Shown: one piece after another, positions 33,028-43,782 of the stretch | Layout of the letters: each line of letters opens with the position of its first letter | Position numbering within the stretch: the stretch's first letter is position 1 | Assembly: GCF_010993985.1 (NCBI RefSeq) | Contig: NZ_WINH01000003.1 | Coordinates: 62,001-126,000 of the forward strand | DNA length: 64,000 bases | DNA from: Paraferrimonas sp. SM1919 | Lineage (GTDB): Bacteria > Pseudomonadota > Gammaproteobacteria > Enterobacterales > Shewanellaceae | Direction: 5' to 3' | Position numbers and translations under genes: made by a program | The notes under the pieces: generated by a model | Databases searched by the model: none | Told to the model about the DNA's origin: nothing | What the model saw: only the letters and a program-made list of their open reading frames with translations

Positions 33028-34365
33028 CTATAAAATACGCTTAAGTAAAAACTCAGCTCTAAAACGGCGAATGCGATTAACCACCTTTTGCGCGTCTTTT
33101 GGATAAGTGTCGATTTTATCAAGTTGACGGTAATGATTAACCATTTTGGTATTTGCAAGAATCTGTTGTTGTTCATTGCTAAATTGCTGAGACCATAATT
33201 GTTGGGGATCATTGATCATCAAACCATTCTCAACATCTAACGACCATGCTCTAGGATTTAAGTTAGAACCGGTAATTAAGTGTTTATTATTGTCAGCACT
33301 TATTCCCTTCAAATGATAGCTGTTATTAGCATCATGCCAAAGATGAACCCTTAATAATTGAGCATCTATCGCCCATTGAAAACGTTTAACAAAACGTCTT
33401 AAAGATTGTTCATAAAGGTAAGGCAAAGCACCAATGATATTGAATTCTTCACTTGGTGGGATATAAAAATCATTGGCGGTTTTATCACCTACAACAATAT
33501 CTATTTTTTTGCCCTGGCGTAACTTTGCACCAATCGCTCGCATTAATGCCAAAGGAGGATTGAAATAAGGGGTACAAATAAACGCGTGATCTTCAATCCC
33601 ACGAACTAATTGTAACGTTACTTTATTAAGCTTGTTGGCTCTAAGACCTAGACCTGAAAGTGGTGTAACTCGTAAGCCACTGGTTTTAGTGCCGTTGTCA
33701 TATTGAGCGGCACTGAGCTGTTTCTTATAGTGGCGAATAAAGTGATTGATTATCTTCTTGGGCTTTTTCGATTCACTACAAAGATTTTGTAAATTCTTAT
33801 CTTGTAGTAAGTGTTGATTTATAAACTGGCTAAAACTATCAGCTAAACTTAAATTATGGATCAAGTAGTAACGATCGATGCGATATTTGTCAAAATAATG
33901 CATATAAACATTATTAATACTGGCACCAGAATAAAGTACAGTGTCGTCAAATACGAAACCCTTAAGGTGTAAAACGCCCATCACTTCACGACTTTTTACG
34001 GGGACACCATAAACCCCAAATTGTACCCCAGCAGCAGCAAGCGCTTCGCGGTACATCACATTGTTACCCCTGGCCTCACCTTCACCGATTAAGCCCCGTT
34101 GGGCTCGGTGATAATCAACAAACAGTTTAATATCTAAATCTGGATTGCTTTTCTTGGCTGCAATAAGTGCTTGAAAAACTTCACGACCAGCTTCGTCATC
34201 CTGTAAATAGAGACAAACTAAATAAATACGATATTTTGCATGTTTGATTTGTGACAGCAGAGTCTGATGCATTTGCTTAGCATCTTGGATCCATTGCATC
34301 TGGTCCCCTTCTAATGGGAAACCAGCAAGCGTTTTAATTTCTAATTTCTGAGCACTAAGAACCAT
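33028..34365 (-). CDS. pssA: CDP-diacylglycerol--serine O-phosphatidyltransferase
   Basis: The 445 residues are close to E. coli PssA (451). It makes phosphatidylserine, the precursor of phosphatidylethanolamine, and belongs to the phospholipase D superfamily. Both HxK motifs are visible: HLKGFVFDDTVLYSGASINN (about 134-153) and HLKGISADNNKHLITGSNLN (about 350-369). It is peripheral at the inner membrane. It is a single gene with a terminator on its 3' side. Confidence 0.95.
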   Translation of the reverse strand: MVLSAQKLEIKTLAGFPLEGDQMQWIQDAKQMHQTLLSQIKHAKYRIYLVCLYLQDDEAGREVFQALIAAKKSNPDLDIKLFVDYHRAQRGLIGEGEARGNNVMYREALAAAGVQFGVYGVPVKSREVMGVLHLKGFVFDDTVLYSGASINNVYMHYFDKYRIDRYYLIHNLSLADSFSQFINQHLLQDKNLQNLCSESKKPKKIINHFIRHYKKQLSAAQYDNGTKTSGLRVTPLSGLGLRANKLNKVTLQLVRGIEDHAFICTPYFNPPLALMRAIGAKLRQGKKIDIVVGDKTANDFYIPPSEEFNIIGALPYLYEQSLRRFVKRFQWAIDAQLLRVHLWHDANNSYHLKGISADNNKHLITGSNLNPRAWSLDVENGLMINDPQQLWSQQFSNEQQQILANTKMVNHYRQLDKIDTYPKDAQKVVNRIRRFRAEFLLKRIL

Positions 34366-34503
34366 AAATTTATAATAACTACCAGCTATAGCCTAACAAC
34401 AATAATTAAAGTGTAAGCGATTTACCCTTAAACACGAGTACAAAGATAACAAATGCTTGTTAGGACATTAATAATCAATAACTTAATTAAACTTTAAATC
34501 AAA

Positions 34504-35037
34504 CTACCACATTAAATCATCGGGGATTTGGTAATCTGCATATGGGTCATCTTCTACAGCGGAGACCTGCTCATCACCATCATAAATATAAGCGACCCAT
34601 TGTGGGTTAATCTTTTGTACGCGCTCGACTAATTTGTTTGGTAAAACATAACTTTTATCGTCAACACGAGCAATGCCAAGTGCACCGTTAGCCAGTCCTT
34701 GTCTTTGTTCTTCATTAACATAAAGCTTTAACACTTTTCCTGCAAAAGTGTAGTTATATTCCAACTCAGCGTTTTCGTCCAGCTTTATCGCAGCTTTCGG
34801 GAGTTCTGTACGAAGCGCTCGAATACGCCCTAATTGCAGCTCATTTTCATATTTTTCCAGATTTAGCTGCTTATCTTTTTCAGCTTGCTGTTGACGTTGC
34901 TCTAATACCTGCTGTGATAATATTTTATTGTCATCGGTGCCGCCTTGTTTGCGTTTTTTGCGTTTGGCAGCTCTGGCCTGTTTGGCTTGCTGTTTATTCA
35001 CCAACCCGGCTTTAACTAATTGATCTTGCAAAGACAT
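34504..35037 (-). CDS. DUF2058 (YaiL-like) protein
   Basis: A 177-residue protein. It starts SLQDQLVKAGLVNKQQAKQARAAKRKKRKQG, the basic coiled-coil head of the YaiL/DUF2058 family, and ends in a small folded domain with IYDGDEQVSAVEDDPY. It may bind nucleic acid or ribosomes, but function is not established. It follows pyrF by 10 bp and is likely the last gene of the rpsA-to-pyrF region. Confidence 0.85.
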   Translation of the reverse strand: MSLQDQLVKAGLVNKQQAKQARAAKRKKRKQGGTDDNKILSQQVLEQRQQQAEKDKQLNLEKYENELQLGRIRALRTELPKAAIKLDENAELEYNYTFAGKVLKLYVNEEQRQGLANGALGIARVDDKSYVLPNKLVERVQKINPQWVAYIYDGDEQVSAVEDDPYADYQIPDDLMW

Positions 35038-35047
35038 AATACTGCTC

Positions 35048-35740
35048 TTAATTAATTGATTGGCTGATAGATTGTAATGATGCTAATGGATCATCAGCTT
35101 GGGTAATCGGGCGTCCAATAACTAAATGATCACTGCCCGCAGCAATCGCTTTAGCTGGAGTCATTACACGACTTTGGTCACCGACATCAGCCCCGACAGG
35201 ACGGATCCCAGGAGTCACTAATTGGAAATCAGCACCCAGTAATTGTTTCAGTTCGCTAGCTTCCTGAGCGGAACACACCACGCCATCTAAACCACTTTCT
35301 TTAGCTAGAGATGCTAAAAACTTTACCTGCTCTAGAGGGGTTTTATTAATCCCTAAGGCAAGGAGTTGCGCTTGGTCCATACTGGTCAAAACTGTCACAG
35401 CGATAAGTAAAGGCGCCTGTTCACCATATGGCAATAACGCATCTTTGGCTGCTTGCATCATCTTAGGGCCACCACTGGCATGTACGTTAACCATCCACAC
35501 ACCGAGTTCCGCTGCGGCTGCTACTGCTTTAGCAACCGTATTGGGAATATCATGAAATTTCAAATCGAGAAAAACCTCAAAACCCAAGCCATGTAACTGT
35601 TTCACAAATTCAGGGCCATATAAGGTAAACATCTCTTTACCGACTTTAAGTCGGCATAAGTCTGGATCTAATTTTGCTACTAAATCTAGAGCTTGCTGTT
35701 TGTTAGCAAAATCTAGGGCCACTAAAATTTTGTTTATCAT
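35048..35740 (-). CDS. pyrF: Orotidine 5'-phosphate decarboxylase
   Basis: A 230-residue TIM-barrel enzyme catalysing the last step of UMP synthesis. The catalytic Asp-x-Lys-x-x-Asp lies in [12 protein letters not shown] (Asp59, Lys61, Asp64), with the phosphate-binding VTPGIRP and VIGRPIT near the end. I chose the ATG at 35738-35740, which has GGAG 6 bases upstream and leaves 11 bp to the lapB stop. This is the usual gammaproteobacterial order lapA-lapB-pyrF. Confidence 0.97.
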   Translation of the reverse strand: MINKILVALDFANKQQALDLVAKLDPDLCRLKVGKEMFTLYGPEFVKQLHGLGFEVFLDLKFHDIPNTVAKAVAAAAELGVWMVNVHASGGPKMMQAAKDALLPYGEQAPLLIAVTVLTSMDQAQLLALGINKTPLEQVKFLASLAKESGLDGVVCSAQEASELKQLLGADFQLVTPGIRPVGADVGDQSRVMTPAKAIAAGSDHLVIGRPITQADDPLASLQSISQSIN

Positions 35741-35751
35741 GATGTACTCCA

Positions 35752-36903
35752 TTATTCACCATTAAGTCCGGTGACCGGCTTTATCGTGGACCAGCTATGA
35801 CATGATGGACAATGCCAGTATAAGCTATGAACCTCGAAGCCACAGTTTCTACAACTGAACTTAGGGTGACTGTTTATCTGTTGCTCAACCAATTGACTGA
35901 GTAATTCCAAACTATGTTTGGTTTTACCCTCTTCAACTTTATCAATAAAAAGGTCCATTAGTTTTTTAAACCCTTTTAAAGTTGGATGCTTCTTCAATTG
36001 TCGTAGGATAAGCTCTTCAGCTAAATGCTGTTTATTTAATTTTAAATACTGTTCTACTAATAATAAAACTGCACTGACGCCAGCTTTGTTGCTTACTGCA
36101 TTCTCTAATAATTTAATTAAGCTTTGATTGTCTATGTTACTGCGACTAATGATGTTGAGCAGTTGATTAAAAATACTTGGGTCGACACTCAGCAATCGCT
36201 CACTATAAGTGATTGCTGTAACTAAGTCGTTGGTTGAGAAATAATGTTCAGCAAGGGCCAGGATAGCTCTTGAACATTCTGGGTGTCTAACCAAAGCTTG
36301 TTGATACCGTTTAACTTTTGTTTTTACCGTTTGCTCTTGGTCTGCCTGCTCACAATAAAAATGCGCCAACAGTTCTGTAAACTCCTGGGCTTCTTGCTTT
36401 GACATTCCGAGTATAATATTGATGGCTTTTTGCCACTCTTTAGTAACCTGATAAACCGCTAAAAGCTCTTTTTCTGCTTCGAGTGTATGCTCATCTTGTT
36501 CTATTAAACTTACCAAGGTTTGCTCTGCTCTATCATAAAATCCAGCGGCAACATAATCTCGTCCTAGCTCTAGCAGGGCAAAATCACGTTGTACTATTGA
36601 GAGCTGAGGCCGGGTCATAATATTTTGATGAATTCTAATGGCTCTTTCGACTTCGCCTTTATGGCGGAATAACGCCGCTAGTGACATATGCGTATCTATC
36701 GTATCGTCATCAACTTCTAGTAAGTTAATAAACAAATCAACCGCTTTATCTGCTTCTTGAGTTAACAGGTAATTTAAGCCATTGAAATAGTTTTTCGAAC
36801 GCTTTTTTTGCTGGTTTTGCTCGGCAATAGAAACAGATCGTCTTCCCATGAACCAACCATAGGCGACTGCTATAGGCAATAATAGGAAGACAAGTTCAAA
36901 CAT
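35752..36903 (-). CDS. lapB: Lipopolysaccharide assembly protein B
   Basis: The 383 residues match LapB (YciM). It has one N-terminal membrane anchor (2-18), a series of TPR repeats over about 35-345, and a C-terminal rubredoxin-like zinc site (CRNCGF ... CPSCHSW). LapB adjusts LPS synthesis by presenting LpxC to FtsH. Its start overlaps the lapA stop by one base (TAATG). Confidence 0.96.
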   Translation of the reverse strand: MFELVFLLLPIAVAYGWFMGRRSVSIAEQNQQKKRSKNYFNGLNYLLTQEADKAVDLFINLLEVDDDTIDTHMSLAALFRHKGEVERAIRIHQNIMTRPQLSIVQRDFALLELGRDYVAAGFYDRAEQTLVSLIEQDEHTLEAEKELLAVYQVTKEWQKAINIILGMSKQEAQEFTELLAHFYCEQADQEQTVKTKVKRYQQALVRHPECSRAILALAEHYFSTNDLVTAITYSERLLSVDPSIFNQLLNIISRSNIDNQSLIKLLENAVSNKAGVSAVLLLVEQYLKLNKQHLAEELILRQLKKHPTLKGFKKLMDLFIDKVEEGKTKHSLELLSQLVEQQINSHPKFSCRNCGFEVHSLYWHCPSCHSWSTIKPVTGLNGE

Positions 36904-37175
36904 TAAGCTTGTTCGCTTATTTCTGCGGCGTGAAGTTTTTCAAGTTTGTTAGTGACAAATTTAAGCTTCAACTTCAGACGGATCACTATCAGGAAGGCAA
37001 TCACCCAACTACAAATAAACCCACCTAAAAAAGTAAGGGCCAGCAAGCTACTGAGATTGAACTCATCCGTAGCAACAAAATAATTAATTTCTATTAATTG
37101 CTGATTTTGAGAGCCGAACGCTAGGGCAAGGATAAATAAACTCAATACTAGAATACTAATGACGATGGTTTTCAA
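36903..37175 (-). CDS. lapA: Lipopolysaccharide assembly protein A
   Basis: A 90-residue inner-membrane protein (YciS, DUF1049) with two hydrophobic segments (3-22 and 41-65), the NQQLIEINYFVA link between them, and a C-terminal coiled helix. It is translationally coupled to lapB and works with it in LPS assembly. Confidence 0.93.
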   Translation of the reverse strand: MKTIVISILVLSLFILALAFGSQNQQLIEINYFVATDEFNLSSLLALTFLGGFICSWVIAFLIVIRLKLKLKFVTNKLEKLHAAEISEQA

Positions 37176-37261
37176 GACTAACTCTCCCTATTTAATAAAA
37201 GAATTATCCGAGAAAACGAAGGAAGATTCTAGCCTATCCTAGAGATTTATTTCATTTCTTA

Positions 37262-37290
37262 TAAAAAAGCCTCCGTTTAGGAGGCTTTTT
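37262..37290. terminator. Terminator between ihfB and lapA
   Basis: AAAAAGCCTCC-GTTTA-GGAGGCTTTTT works in both directions. On the minus strand it separates ihfB from the lapAB-pyrF genes, so the latter need their own promoter in the interval 37176-37261. Confidence 0.85.
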
Positions 37291-37298
37291 ATACGACT

Positions 37299-37586
37299 TT
37301 AAGCAACCGAGGCATTCACCCTATCACGAAGCTCTTTGCCAGGCTTGAAATGTGGAACTGACTTGCCATCTAATTCAACCGAATCACCTGTCTTTGGGTT
37401 ACGTCCGATTCTTGGAGCGCGATAATGCAGTGAAAAACTACCAAAACCACGGATCTCGATCCGGTCACCATTTTCTAGGGTCTGAGTCATATGCTCTAGT
37501 AGCCCTTTAACAGATACTTCAACTTCTTTAGTCGACATTTGCGGATGCTTTTCACAAAGCATTTCAATCAGTTCTGACTTCGTCAT
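37299..37586 (-). CDS. ihfB: Integration host factor subunit beta
   Basis: A 95-residue DNA-bending protein. It begins [15 protein letters not shown] and carries the HU/IHF signature [15 protein letters not shown] with the intercalating proline arm [10 protein letters not shown]. It pairs with IhfA (not in the window). It follows rpsA as in most gammaproteobacteria. The start has GGAG 6-7 bases upstream. Confidence 0.97.
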   Translation of the reverse strand: MTKSELIEMLCEKHPQMSTKEVEVSVKGLLEHMTQTLENGDRIEIRGFGSFSLHYRAPRIGRNPKTGDSVELDGKSVPHFKPGKELRDRVNASVA

Positions 37587-37618
37587 CTCAATCTCCTGTT
37601 AGAGTATGATTGGTCACT

Positions 37619-37641
37619 TAAAAGGGGAACAAGTCCCCTTT
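37619..37641 (-). terminator. Terminator of rpsA
   Basis: AAAGGGG and CCCCTTT pair around AACAAGT, with a T-run on the minus strand, 15 bp beyond the rpsA stop. Partial read-through into ihfB is likely. Confidence 0.75.
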
Positions 37642-37655
37642 ACATCTAAGCGATA

Positions 37656-39329
37656 TTATTCGCCGCTGCGAGCCGCTTTAAAGGCTTCAGCCATTGCGCT
37701 GCTCATTTGAGCATCTTCTTGCTGGTTCAGAGAAGCCATTGCTTCTTTTTCATCAGCTTCATCTTTCGCACGGATAGATAGGCTGATTACGCGGTTCTTG
37801 CGATCCACGCCCATGAACTTAGCTTCTAGTTCTTGACCAACTGTTAGTACAGTAGACGCGTCTTCGATACGCTCACGAGCGATATCTGCTACACGTAGGT
37901 AACCTTCAACGCTGTCTGCAAGAGTGATAGTTGCGCCTTTAGCATCAACTGCTGCTACTGTACCATTAACAATAGCACCTTTTTTCTTATCAGCTAGGTA
38001 AGAGTTGAACGGATCTTCTTCAATTTGCTTAACGCCTAGAGAAATACGCTCACGCTCTGGGTCTACTGAAAGAACAACAGCTTCAATTTCGTCGCCTTTC
38101 TTGAATTCACGAACAGCTTCTTCGCCTTGTGCATTCCAAGAAATGTCAGAAAGATGAACTAGACCATCGATGCCGCCGTCTAGGCCAATGAAGATACCGA
38201 AGTCAGTGATAGACTTGATCTTACCAGAAACCTTGTCACCTTTGTTGAAGTTAGTTGCAAACTCATCCCATGGATTCGCTTTACATTGCTTCAGACCTAG
38301 AGAAATACGACGACGCTCTTCGTCAATTTCAAGAACCATAACTTCCACAGAATCACCTAGGTTAACAACCTTAGATGGGTGGATGTTCTTGTTAGTCCAA
38401 TCCATTTCAGAAACGTGTACTAGACCTTCAACGCCTTCTTCGATTTCAACGAAACAGCCGTAGTCAGTTAGGTTAGTTACACGACCAGTTAGCTTAGCGC
38501 CTTCTGGGTAACGAGCAGAGATTGCTAACCATGGATCTTCGCCTAGTTGCTTAAGACCTAGTGATACGCGAGTACGGTCACGGTCGTACTTAAGTACTTT
38601 AACGTTGATTTCGTCACCAACATTAACGATTTCACTTGGGTGCTTAACGCGCTTCCAAGCCATATCGGTAATGTGTAGAAGACCGTCAACACCGCCAAGA
38701 TCAACGAATGCACCGTAGTCGGTAAGGTTCTTAACGATACCTTTAACTTCTTGACCTTCTTGTAGGTTCTCAAGTAGCTCTTCACGCTCTTGGCTGCTTT
38801 CTGATTCGATAACAGCACGACGAGAAACAACAACGTTGTTACGCTTTTGGTCTAGCTTGATTACTTTGAATTCTAACTCTTTACCTTCTAGGTGCAGAGT
38901 GTCACGAACTGGACGTACGTCTACTAGTGAACCAGGTAGGAATGCACGGATGCCATCTAGGTCAACAGTGAAACCGCCTTTAACTTTACCGTTAATGATA
39001 CCATTAACAGTTTCAGCTTCTTCGTATGCTTTTTCAAGACGGATCCAAGCTTCGTGACGCTTCGCTTTCTCACGAGAAAGCTGAGTTTCACCGAAACCAT
39101 CTTCAACAGCGTCTAGGGCAACGTCAACGAAATCGCCAACAGCTACTTCTAGCTCGCCTTGTGCATTTTTGAACTGATCAGCAGAAATTACTGACTCTGA
39201 CTTAAGGCCAGCGTCAACGATAACGTTACCGTTTTCGATTTTAATTACTTCACCCTTAACGATTGAGCCAGGGGTAGCGTCGAATTCCTGTAGAGATAGT
39301 TCAAACAGTTCAGCAAAAGATTCAGTCAT
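37656..39329 (-). CDS. rpsA: 30S ribosomal protein S1
   Basis: The 557 residues equal the E. coli S1 length. Six OB-fold S1 repeats are visible, for example [20 protein letters not shown] and [21 protein letters not shown]. It binds mRNA leaders on the small subunit. Codon use is strongly biased, as expected for a highly expressed gene. It lies between cmk and ihfB in the conserved order. Confidence 0.98.
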   Translation of the reverse strand: MTESFAELFELSLQEFDATPGSIVKGEVIKIENGNVIVDAGLKSESVISADQFKNAQGELEVAVGDFVDVALDAVEDGFGETQLSREKAKRHEAWIRLEKAYEEAETVNGIINGKVKGGFTVDLDGIRAFLPGSLVDVRPVRDTLHLEGKELEFKVIKLDQKRNNVVVSRRAVIESESSQEREELLENLQEGQEVKGIVKNLTDYGAFVDLGGVDGLLHITDMAWKRVKHPSEIVNVGDEINVKVLKYDRDRTRVSLGLKQLGEDPWLAISARYPEGAKLTGRVTNLTDYGCFVEIEEGVEGLVHVSEMDWTNKNIHPSKVVNLGDSVEVMVLEIDEERRRISLGLKQCKANPWDEFATNFNKGDKVSGKIKSITDFGIFIGLDGGIDGLVHLSDISWNAQGEEAVREFKKGDEIEAVVLSVDPERERISLGVKQIEEDPFNSYLADKKKGAIVNGTVAAVDAKGATITLADSVEGYLRVADIARERIEDASTVLTVGQELEAKFMGVDRKNRVISLSIRAKDEADEKEAMASLNQQEDAQMSSAMAEAFKAARSGE

Positions 39330-39426
39330 GTCTTTAATACTTCAATATACAACCACGTTATATCCTATGCGTGGAGGCTAGTTAAAAATTCCGATTCATC
39401 CTTAAAACGGAAATAAATACAGAGTA

Positions 39427-40119
39427 TTACTCTATATCAAGATTAATTTTTGCAGCAATATGGCTTAGTGCTTTAGCGAGCACTTGATCAATAGTTAGCT
39501 CGCTCGAGTCAATGATTAAAGCGTCATCTGCAGCAACCAGTGGTGCCACAGTGCGATTCATATCACGATCATCGCGCTCTTTGATCTCAGCCAAAAGGCG
39601 GTCAATACTAACATCGAAGCCTTTTTCAAGCAACTGCTTATAACGACGTTGCGCACGTTTTTCAGCGGACGCAGTAAGAAAAATTTTAACTTGTGCATCG
39701 GTAAAAACCACCGTGCCCATATCTCGCCCATCGGCTACCACGCCAGGGTCTTTTCTAAACGCTCTTTGGCGGCGCAAAAGCGCTTCCCTAACACGCGGAA
39801 ATGCGGCAACTTTTGATGCAGCGTTAGACACTTCTTGCGAACGAATAGTAAGAGATACATCTTCACCTTCAAGAATCACCTTAACATCGGTGTTTTCAGA
39901 GGTAAGAAATTGCACGTCTAAGTGCGCAGCAATGGCAGCGAGTGCCTCTTCATCAGTGGGGTCGATATTGTGATGGATAGCAGCTAAAGCTAATACTCTA
40001 TACAAGGCACCGCTATCTAATAAATGCCAGCCTAATTTCTCAGCTAACATTTGGGAAATGGTTCCTTTTCCCGCGCCACTCGGTCCATCAATGGTAACGA
40101 TTAGAGCCTTTTCAGACAT
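39427..40119 (-). CDS. cmk: Cytidylate kinase
   Basis: A 230-residue (d)CMP kinase. It has a P-loop GPSGAGKGT (about 12-20), LDSGALYR (about 34-41), and [13 protein letters not shown] with the RRYKQL lid region. I chose the ATG at 40117-40119, which has GGAG 6 bases upstream and begins [12 protein letters not shown]; the frame is open further to 40200. It feeds CTP and dCTP synthesis. Confidence 0.96.
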   Translation of the reverse strand: MSEKALIVTIDGPSGAGKGTISQMLAEKLGWHLLDSGALYRVLALAAIHHNIDPTDEEALAAIAAHLDVQFLTSENTDVKVILEGEDVSLTIRSQEVSNAASKVAAFPRVREALLRRQRAFRKDPGVVADGRDMGTVVFTDAQVKIFLTASAEKRAQRRYKQLLEKGFDVSIDRLLAEIKERDDRDMNRTVAPLVAADDALIIDSSELTIDQVLAKALSHIAAKINLDIE

Positions 40120-40411
40120 AAATTTCTCCAACAAAGCCATGGGTCTTCCCCCCATTTGGGCGGCGTAATTATACAGTCTCTTAAGTGTTAGTACACACAA
40201 TTCAACTGCTTAATGTTTATTTTTTTGTTCTTTGCTGTTAATTACAACAATTTCAAAATGATTGCAGAGCCATTTTTATCATCGTTCCTTAGCCATAGGA
40301 CAATTTGTTAAAATTTACTGTTTTAAAATTAACTAGCTAGCAAAATTCCTAGGCAAATAGGCTATTGCTACTTAGAATCTTGTGTTGTACATCTGTAATT
40401 AGGACTTTCGA

Positions 40412-40564
40412 ATGATGAATATAGTAGCCATTATCGGTTTATGCGTTTTAAGTTTTATGTTGGGCATGTTAGTTAACCAAATTGCAACACGAAGAAGGTG
40501 GCAACAGTGGCGCGACGGTAAAAATACAGAAATTGAACAGCTTAAAAAGCACATTGAAAAATAA
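40412..40564 (+). CDS. Small membrane protein, 50 aa
   Basis: ATG at 40412 (or 40415) is preceded by AGGA at 7 bases. The product has one hydrophobic segment (about 3-22, IVAIIGLCVLSFMLGMLV) followed by a basic, then Lys/Glu-rich helical tail (ATRRRWQQWRDG, then EIEQLKKHIEK). This is a good single-pass membrane protein pattern, and the size explains why it is easy to miss. Function unknown. It is divergent from cmk. Confidence 0.65.
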   Translation: MMNIVAIIGLCVLSFMLGMLVNQIATRRRWQQWRDGKNTEIEQLKKHIEK

Positions 40565-40844
40565 TTTCGTTAACAACAGGAACTTTTATGGTGAAGTTAA
40601 CTCTGATAGGGGTATGTACTTATTACCAGAGCCAAAGCTAGTATTAGTAATACTTGATAAAAAAAAGAATTTTCAAGGTCAGTATAGGGTTTGCGTATAC
40701 CAAATCAGGTGTTACTATGCTGCAGAAATTGATCATTTAGGTTGTCCGCTCGATTCAATGTAGAGGGGTTTTGTCATGAAGACACCCACCCATTCTCCAT
40801 TCAAGCTGTAACCAGGAAATAATAATTCTAAATTGGAGATAACA

Positions 40845-42212
40845 ATGAAAAAAGTTGCTAAATTAGCCCTTTATTCATCAATTGCGTTAGCGCTAACAGG
40901 ATGTGGTTCTGACGATGAAGAATCAACCGCTAGTGGTTTTATCGAATTTTACAACGCTTCAGTAAACTCTACTGTAATCGTACCTTATTTTGATGAGAGC
41001 CAGATCCACAATCCAATTACCTATGGTAATAAAACGGCAAGCATCGCCCCACCTGTTGATACTTATGCACTGGAAATTAAAACGTTAGATGAAAATGGTA
41101 ATGATGTGACCATTACCCCTGAAAATACATCTATCAGCATTAATGACAGCCAGCGTAACCTATATGTTACTGCAGGCGACATCAGCAACCCTGATTTTGT
41201 CCACTACCCATACAGCTATAATTCTGATGATTATAGTAATACCAATAATATTCAGCTTCACTTAGCCCACTTTGCTTATGGTGCAGAGGCATTAACGCTG
41301 AATCTAGCAGACAGTGCCAATGGCTGTGACCAAGCCATTTTAACTAAAGAGTTAAACTATCTTGATGTTACAGATAAGCAACTGAGTACAGATGGTTCAG
41401 AAATTGAGGCTGATGACTATATTATCTGTCTAAAGAACGCAGCGGGAGAAGTGGTATTCCAAAGTACTGAAATTTCACTAAGCACTCAGCGCAGTTACTT
41501 CGCCACCATTGCTAACTCAGACAACTATGTTAATGATGCGAACAAGTTACAAATCAATATTTTAACTTCTGGTAGCACCATTTTATCTTACCAAGATATT
41601 AATGCTCAGGCACAACTGCGTTTCTTTAACGGTCTTGCTGTTGCTGAATCCATCAACTTTACTGCAATAGATAATGGTTTAGCCACAGATTCTGGATTAC
41701 TGACTAAAGATCAAGCCTCTGCATTCGTTGATGTGGCTTATGGTGATTACTCAGTTACCGCAACAGACTCCCTTAGCAATGAACTTACCAATGGTTTGGT
41801 AACACTCAACCAAGGTGATTCAAAAACCATTGCTGCATACGCTAATACTGCACAAGAAGTTGAACTAATCAACTTCTCACAAGATAACCGTGAATTATCT
41901 GGTTTCCATGAAGTGACCTTCATCAACTTAGATGACAATGAAGCCAATCAAGGGTTAAATGTTTACTTTATTGGTCCTAATGAGACTTTAGAGTCAACAG
42001 ATACCATCATCACAAGCGCAGATTACCGTGATATCCGTACCATTGCTTTAACCACCGACCAATACAAAGTTATCGTTGGGAAAGAGCAAGATAATGGTAA
42101 TATTGAGCCATTATATCGTATAAACAATATCACCCTTGAAGGTGGTAACTATGCACTACTGCTGCGTATCGATGAAACAGGCGCTTCACACGAAGTTGCT
42201 ATTATTCATTAA
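40845..42212 (+). CDS. DUF4397-domain lipoprotein
   Basis: A 455-residue lipoprotein with lipobox LTGC (cysteine 20) followed by an acidic stretch (GSDDEES), which may favour sorting to the outer membrane. The rest contains repeated beta-rich DUF4397-like units (FIEFYNASVNSTVIVPYF; AQLRFFNGLAVAESINFT; VTFINLDDNEANQGLNVYF). Domains of this kind are common on bacterial surfaces; binding partner and role are unknown. I chose the ATG with GGAG 7 bases upstream; the frame opens 12 bp earlier. Confidence 0.85.
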   Translation: MKKVAKLALYSSIALALTGCGSDDEESTASGFIEFYNASVNSTVIVPYFDESQIHNPITYGNKTASIAPPVDTYALEIKTLDENGNDVTITPENTSISINDSQRNLYVTAGDISNPDFVHYPYSYNSDDYSNTNNIQLHLAHFAYGAEALTLNLADSANGCDQAILTKELNYLDVTDKQLSTDGSEIEADDYIICLKNAAGEVVFQSTEISLSTQRSYFATIANSDNYVNDANKLQINILTSGSTILSYQDINAQAQLRFFNGLAVAESINFTAIDNGLATDSGLLTKDQASAFVDVAYGDYSVTATDSLSNELTNGLVTLNQGDSKTIAAYANTAQEVELINFSQDNRELSGFHEVTFINLDDNEANQGLNVYFIGPNETLESTDTIITSADYRDIRTIALTTDQYKVIVGKEQDNGNIEPLYRINNITLEGGNYALLLRIDETGASHEVAIIH

Positions 42213-42233
42213 TTTGTAGTCAAACTAAATTGA

Positions 42234-42259
42234 GGCTGAGCAATTGCTCAGCCTTTTTT
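42234..42259 (+). terminator. Terminator of the DUF4397 lipoprotein gene
   Basis: GGCTGAGCAATTGCTCAGCC is a perfect 20-base palindrome followed by a T-run. Confidence 0.85.
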
Positions 42260-42353
42260 ATTTGGGTGCTAAACATAATTATTAATTTTTTCTGCTTTAT
42301 CCCTCTTAAAACACTTATAATAGCCTTAATCTATAAGAACTTTGGAGTTCACC

Positions 42354-43691
42354 TTGCAATTTAATGAACTTGGCTTAGATAAACGCCTGTTAGCCAACCT
42401 AGAACATAAAGGTTTTAATCAAGTCACCGAAATTCAGCACAAAGCCATCCCTATTGGCATGGTCGGTAAAGATCTGCTGGCCTCTTCTAAAACTGGATCT
42501 GGCAAAACTCTTGCCTATTTATTACCAATGATGCACCGTTTGATGCGCAACAAAGCATTAAGCCGTCAAGATGCTCGCGCATTAATTTTAACCCCGACAC
42601 GAGAACTGGCAAAGCAAGTTTATGGTGAATTGAAACTGTTATTATCAACCACCAATCTCAAAGCTGTTCTCATTGTTGGTGGAGAGAACTTTAACGACCA
42701 AGCCAAAGCATTAAGTAAAGATCCGCAAATCATTATTGCCACTCCCGGCAGAGTCGCTGATCATCTGGATAAACGTCATTTCTACTTAAATGGCCTTGAG
42801 ATGCTCATTTTAGATGAAGCTGACCGTATGCTGGATTTAGGCTTTGAAAAGCAGTTAGCTCAAATTAGTAAGGCCGCCGACCACCGTAAACGTCAAACCA
42901 TGATGTTTTCAGCAACCTTAGACCACAGCGATCTATCAAGTTTTAGCGTGCAGTTGTTAAAAGATCCTGAGCGTGTGGCTATTGGCGCTGCCATTGATGA
43001 TCATGGTGATATTAGCCAAAGTTGCTACTTTGCTGACAACCTAGATCATAAAAAACAATTACTGGACAAGTTAATTGCTGATGCAGATATTAATCAGGCG
43101 ATTATTTTCTGTGCTACCCGTGAAGATACTGACACCCTTGCTCAGTATTTTAACGATAAAGGTGTATCAGCCATTGCGCTCAGTGGCAAACTATTACAGT
43201 CACAACGTAATACCATCATGGATGGTTTTAGTCGTGGCCAGCAAAAAATCCTAGTGACGACAGATCTGGCATCCCGTGGACTGGATATCACACAAGTGTC
43301 TCATGTCATCAACTTTGATATGCCAAAACATCCTGAAGAGTACATCCATCGTATTGGCCGTACTGGCCGAGCGGGTTCTAAAGGCCAAGCTTTTTCGCTC
43401 ATTGGCCCTAAAGATTGGCATAACTTCCAAGCAGTTGAGAAGTTTCTAGGTAAAGGCTTAAGTTTTGATAGCATTGCTGAGCTACCCGCTAAATTCAAAG
43501 GGCTCGCTCCCAAAAAAGAGTTTACAAAATCCCTAAGCAAGTCTAAAGCAACACAACCAGCAGTTAAAGGTAATACAAGCACAGCTCGCCCGAAAGCTAA
43601 GCGTAAAAAAACCTTTACCGAAGGTATTGATGTTGGGTTTACTCCGATAAAGAAAATGCCCAAACGTCAAATTATTGAAGACGACGATTAA
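42354..43691 (+). CDS. DEAD-box RNA helicase
   Basis: A 445-residue DEAD-box protein. Motifs are visible in order: ASSKTGSGKT, PTRELA, TPGR, DEADRMLD, SAT and HRIGRTGRAG, then a basic, disordered tail (about 380-445). No ATG fits the 5' end. The best start is TTG at 42354, with GGAG 6-7 bases upstream; a TTG at 42342 is also in frame. It resembles the SrmB/RhlE type, which works in ribosome assembly, but the exact subgroup is uncertain. Confidence 0.92.
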   Translation: MQFNELGLDKRLLANLEHKGFNQVTEIQHKAIPIGMVGKDLLASSKTGSGKTLAYLLPMMHRLMRNKALSRQDARALILTPTRELAKQVYGELKLLLSTTNLKAVLIVGGENFNDQAKALSKDPQIIIATPGRVADHLDKRHFYLNGLEMLILDEADRMLDLGFEKQLAQISKAADHRKRQTMMFSATLDHSDLSSFSVQLLKDPERVAIGAAIDDHGDISQSCYFADNLDHKKQLLDKLIADADINQAIIFCATREDTDTLAQYFNDKGVSAIALSGKLLQSQRNTIMDGFSRGQQKILVTTDLASRGLDITQVSHVINFDMPKHPEEYIHRIGRTGRAGSKGQAFSLIGPKDWHNFQAVEKFLGKGLSFDSIAELPAKFKGLAPKKEFTKSLSKSKATQPAVKGNTSTARPKAKRKKTFTEGIDVGFTPIKKMPKRQIIEDDD

Positions 43692-43715
43692 TACTTTATT
43701 AGCGATAATTGATCA

Positions 43716-43742
43716 ATGCCCAGCCTAGCTGGGCATTTTTAT
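43716..43742 (+). terminator. Terminator of the 42354 helicase gene
   Basis: ATGCCCAGC-CTA-GCTGGGCAT is followed by TTTTATTT. Confidence 0.85.
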
Positions 43743-43782
43743 TTGTATATCTAGGGTAATACCTGCATAGTTAAAATAAAAC

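Noticed and set aside
40482..40763. A 93-codon frame between the small membrane protein and the DUF4397 gene
   Set aside because: It overlaps the better-supported 50-codon gene in another frame, has no ribosome site and no recognisable composition.
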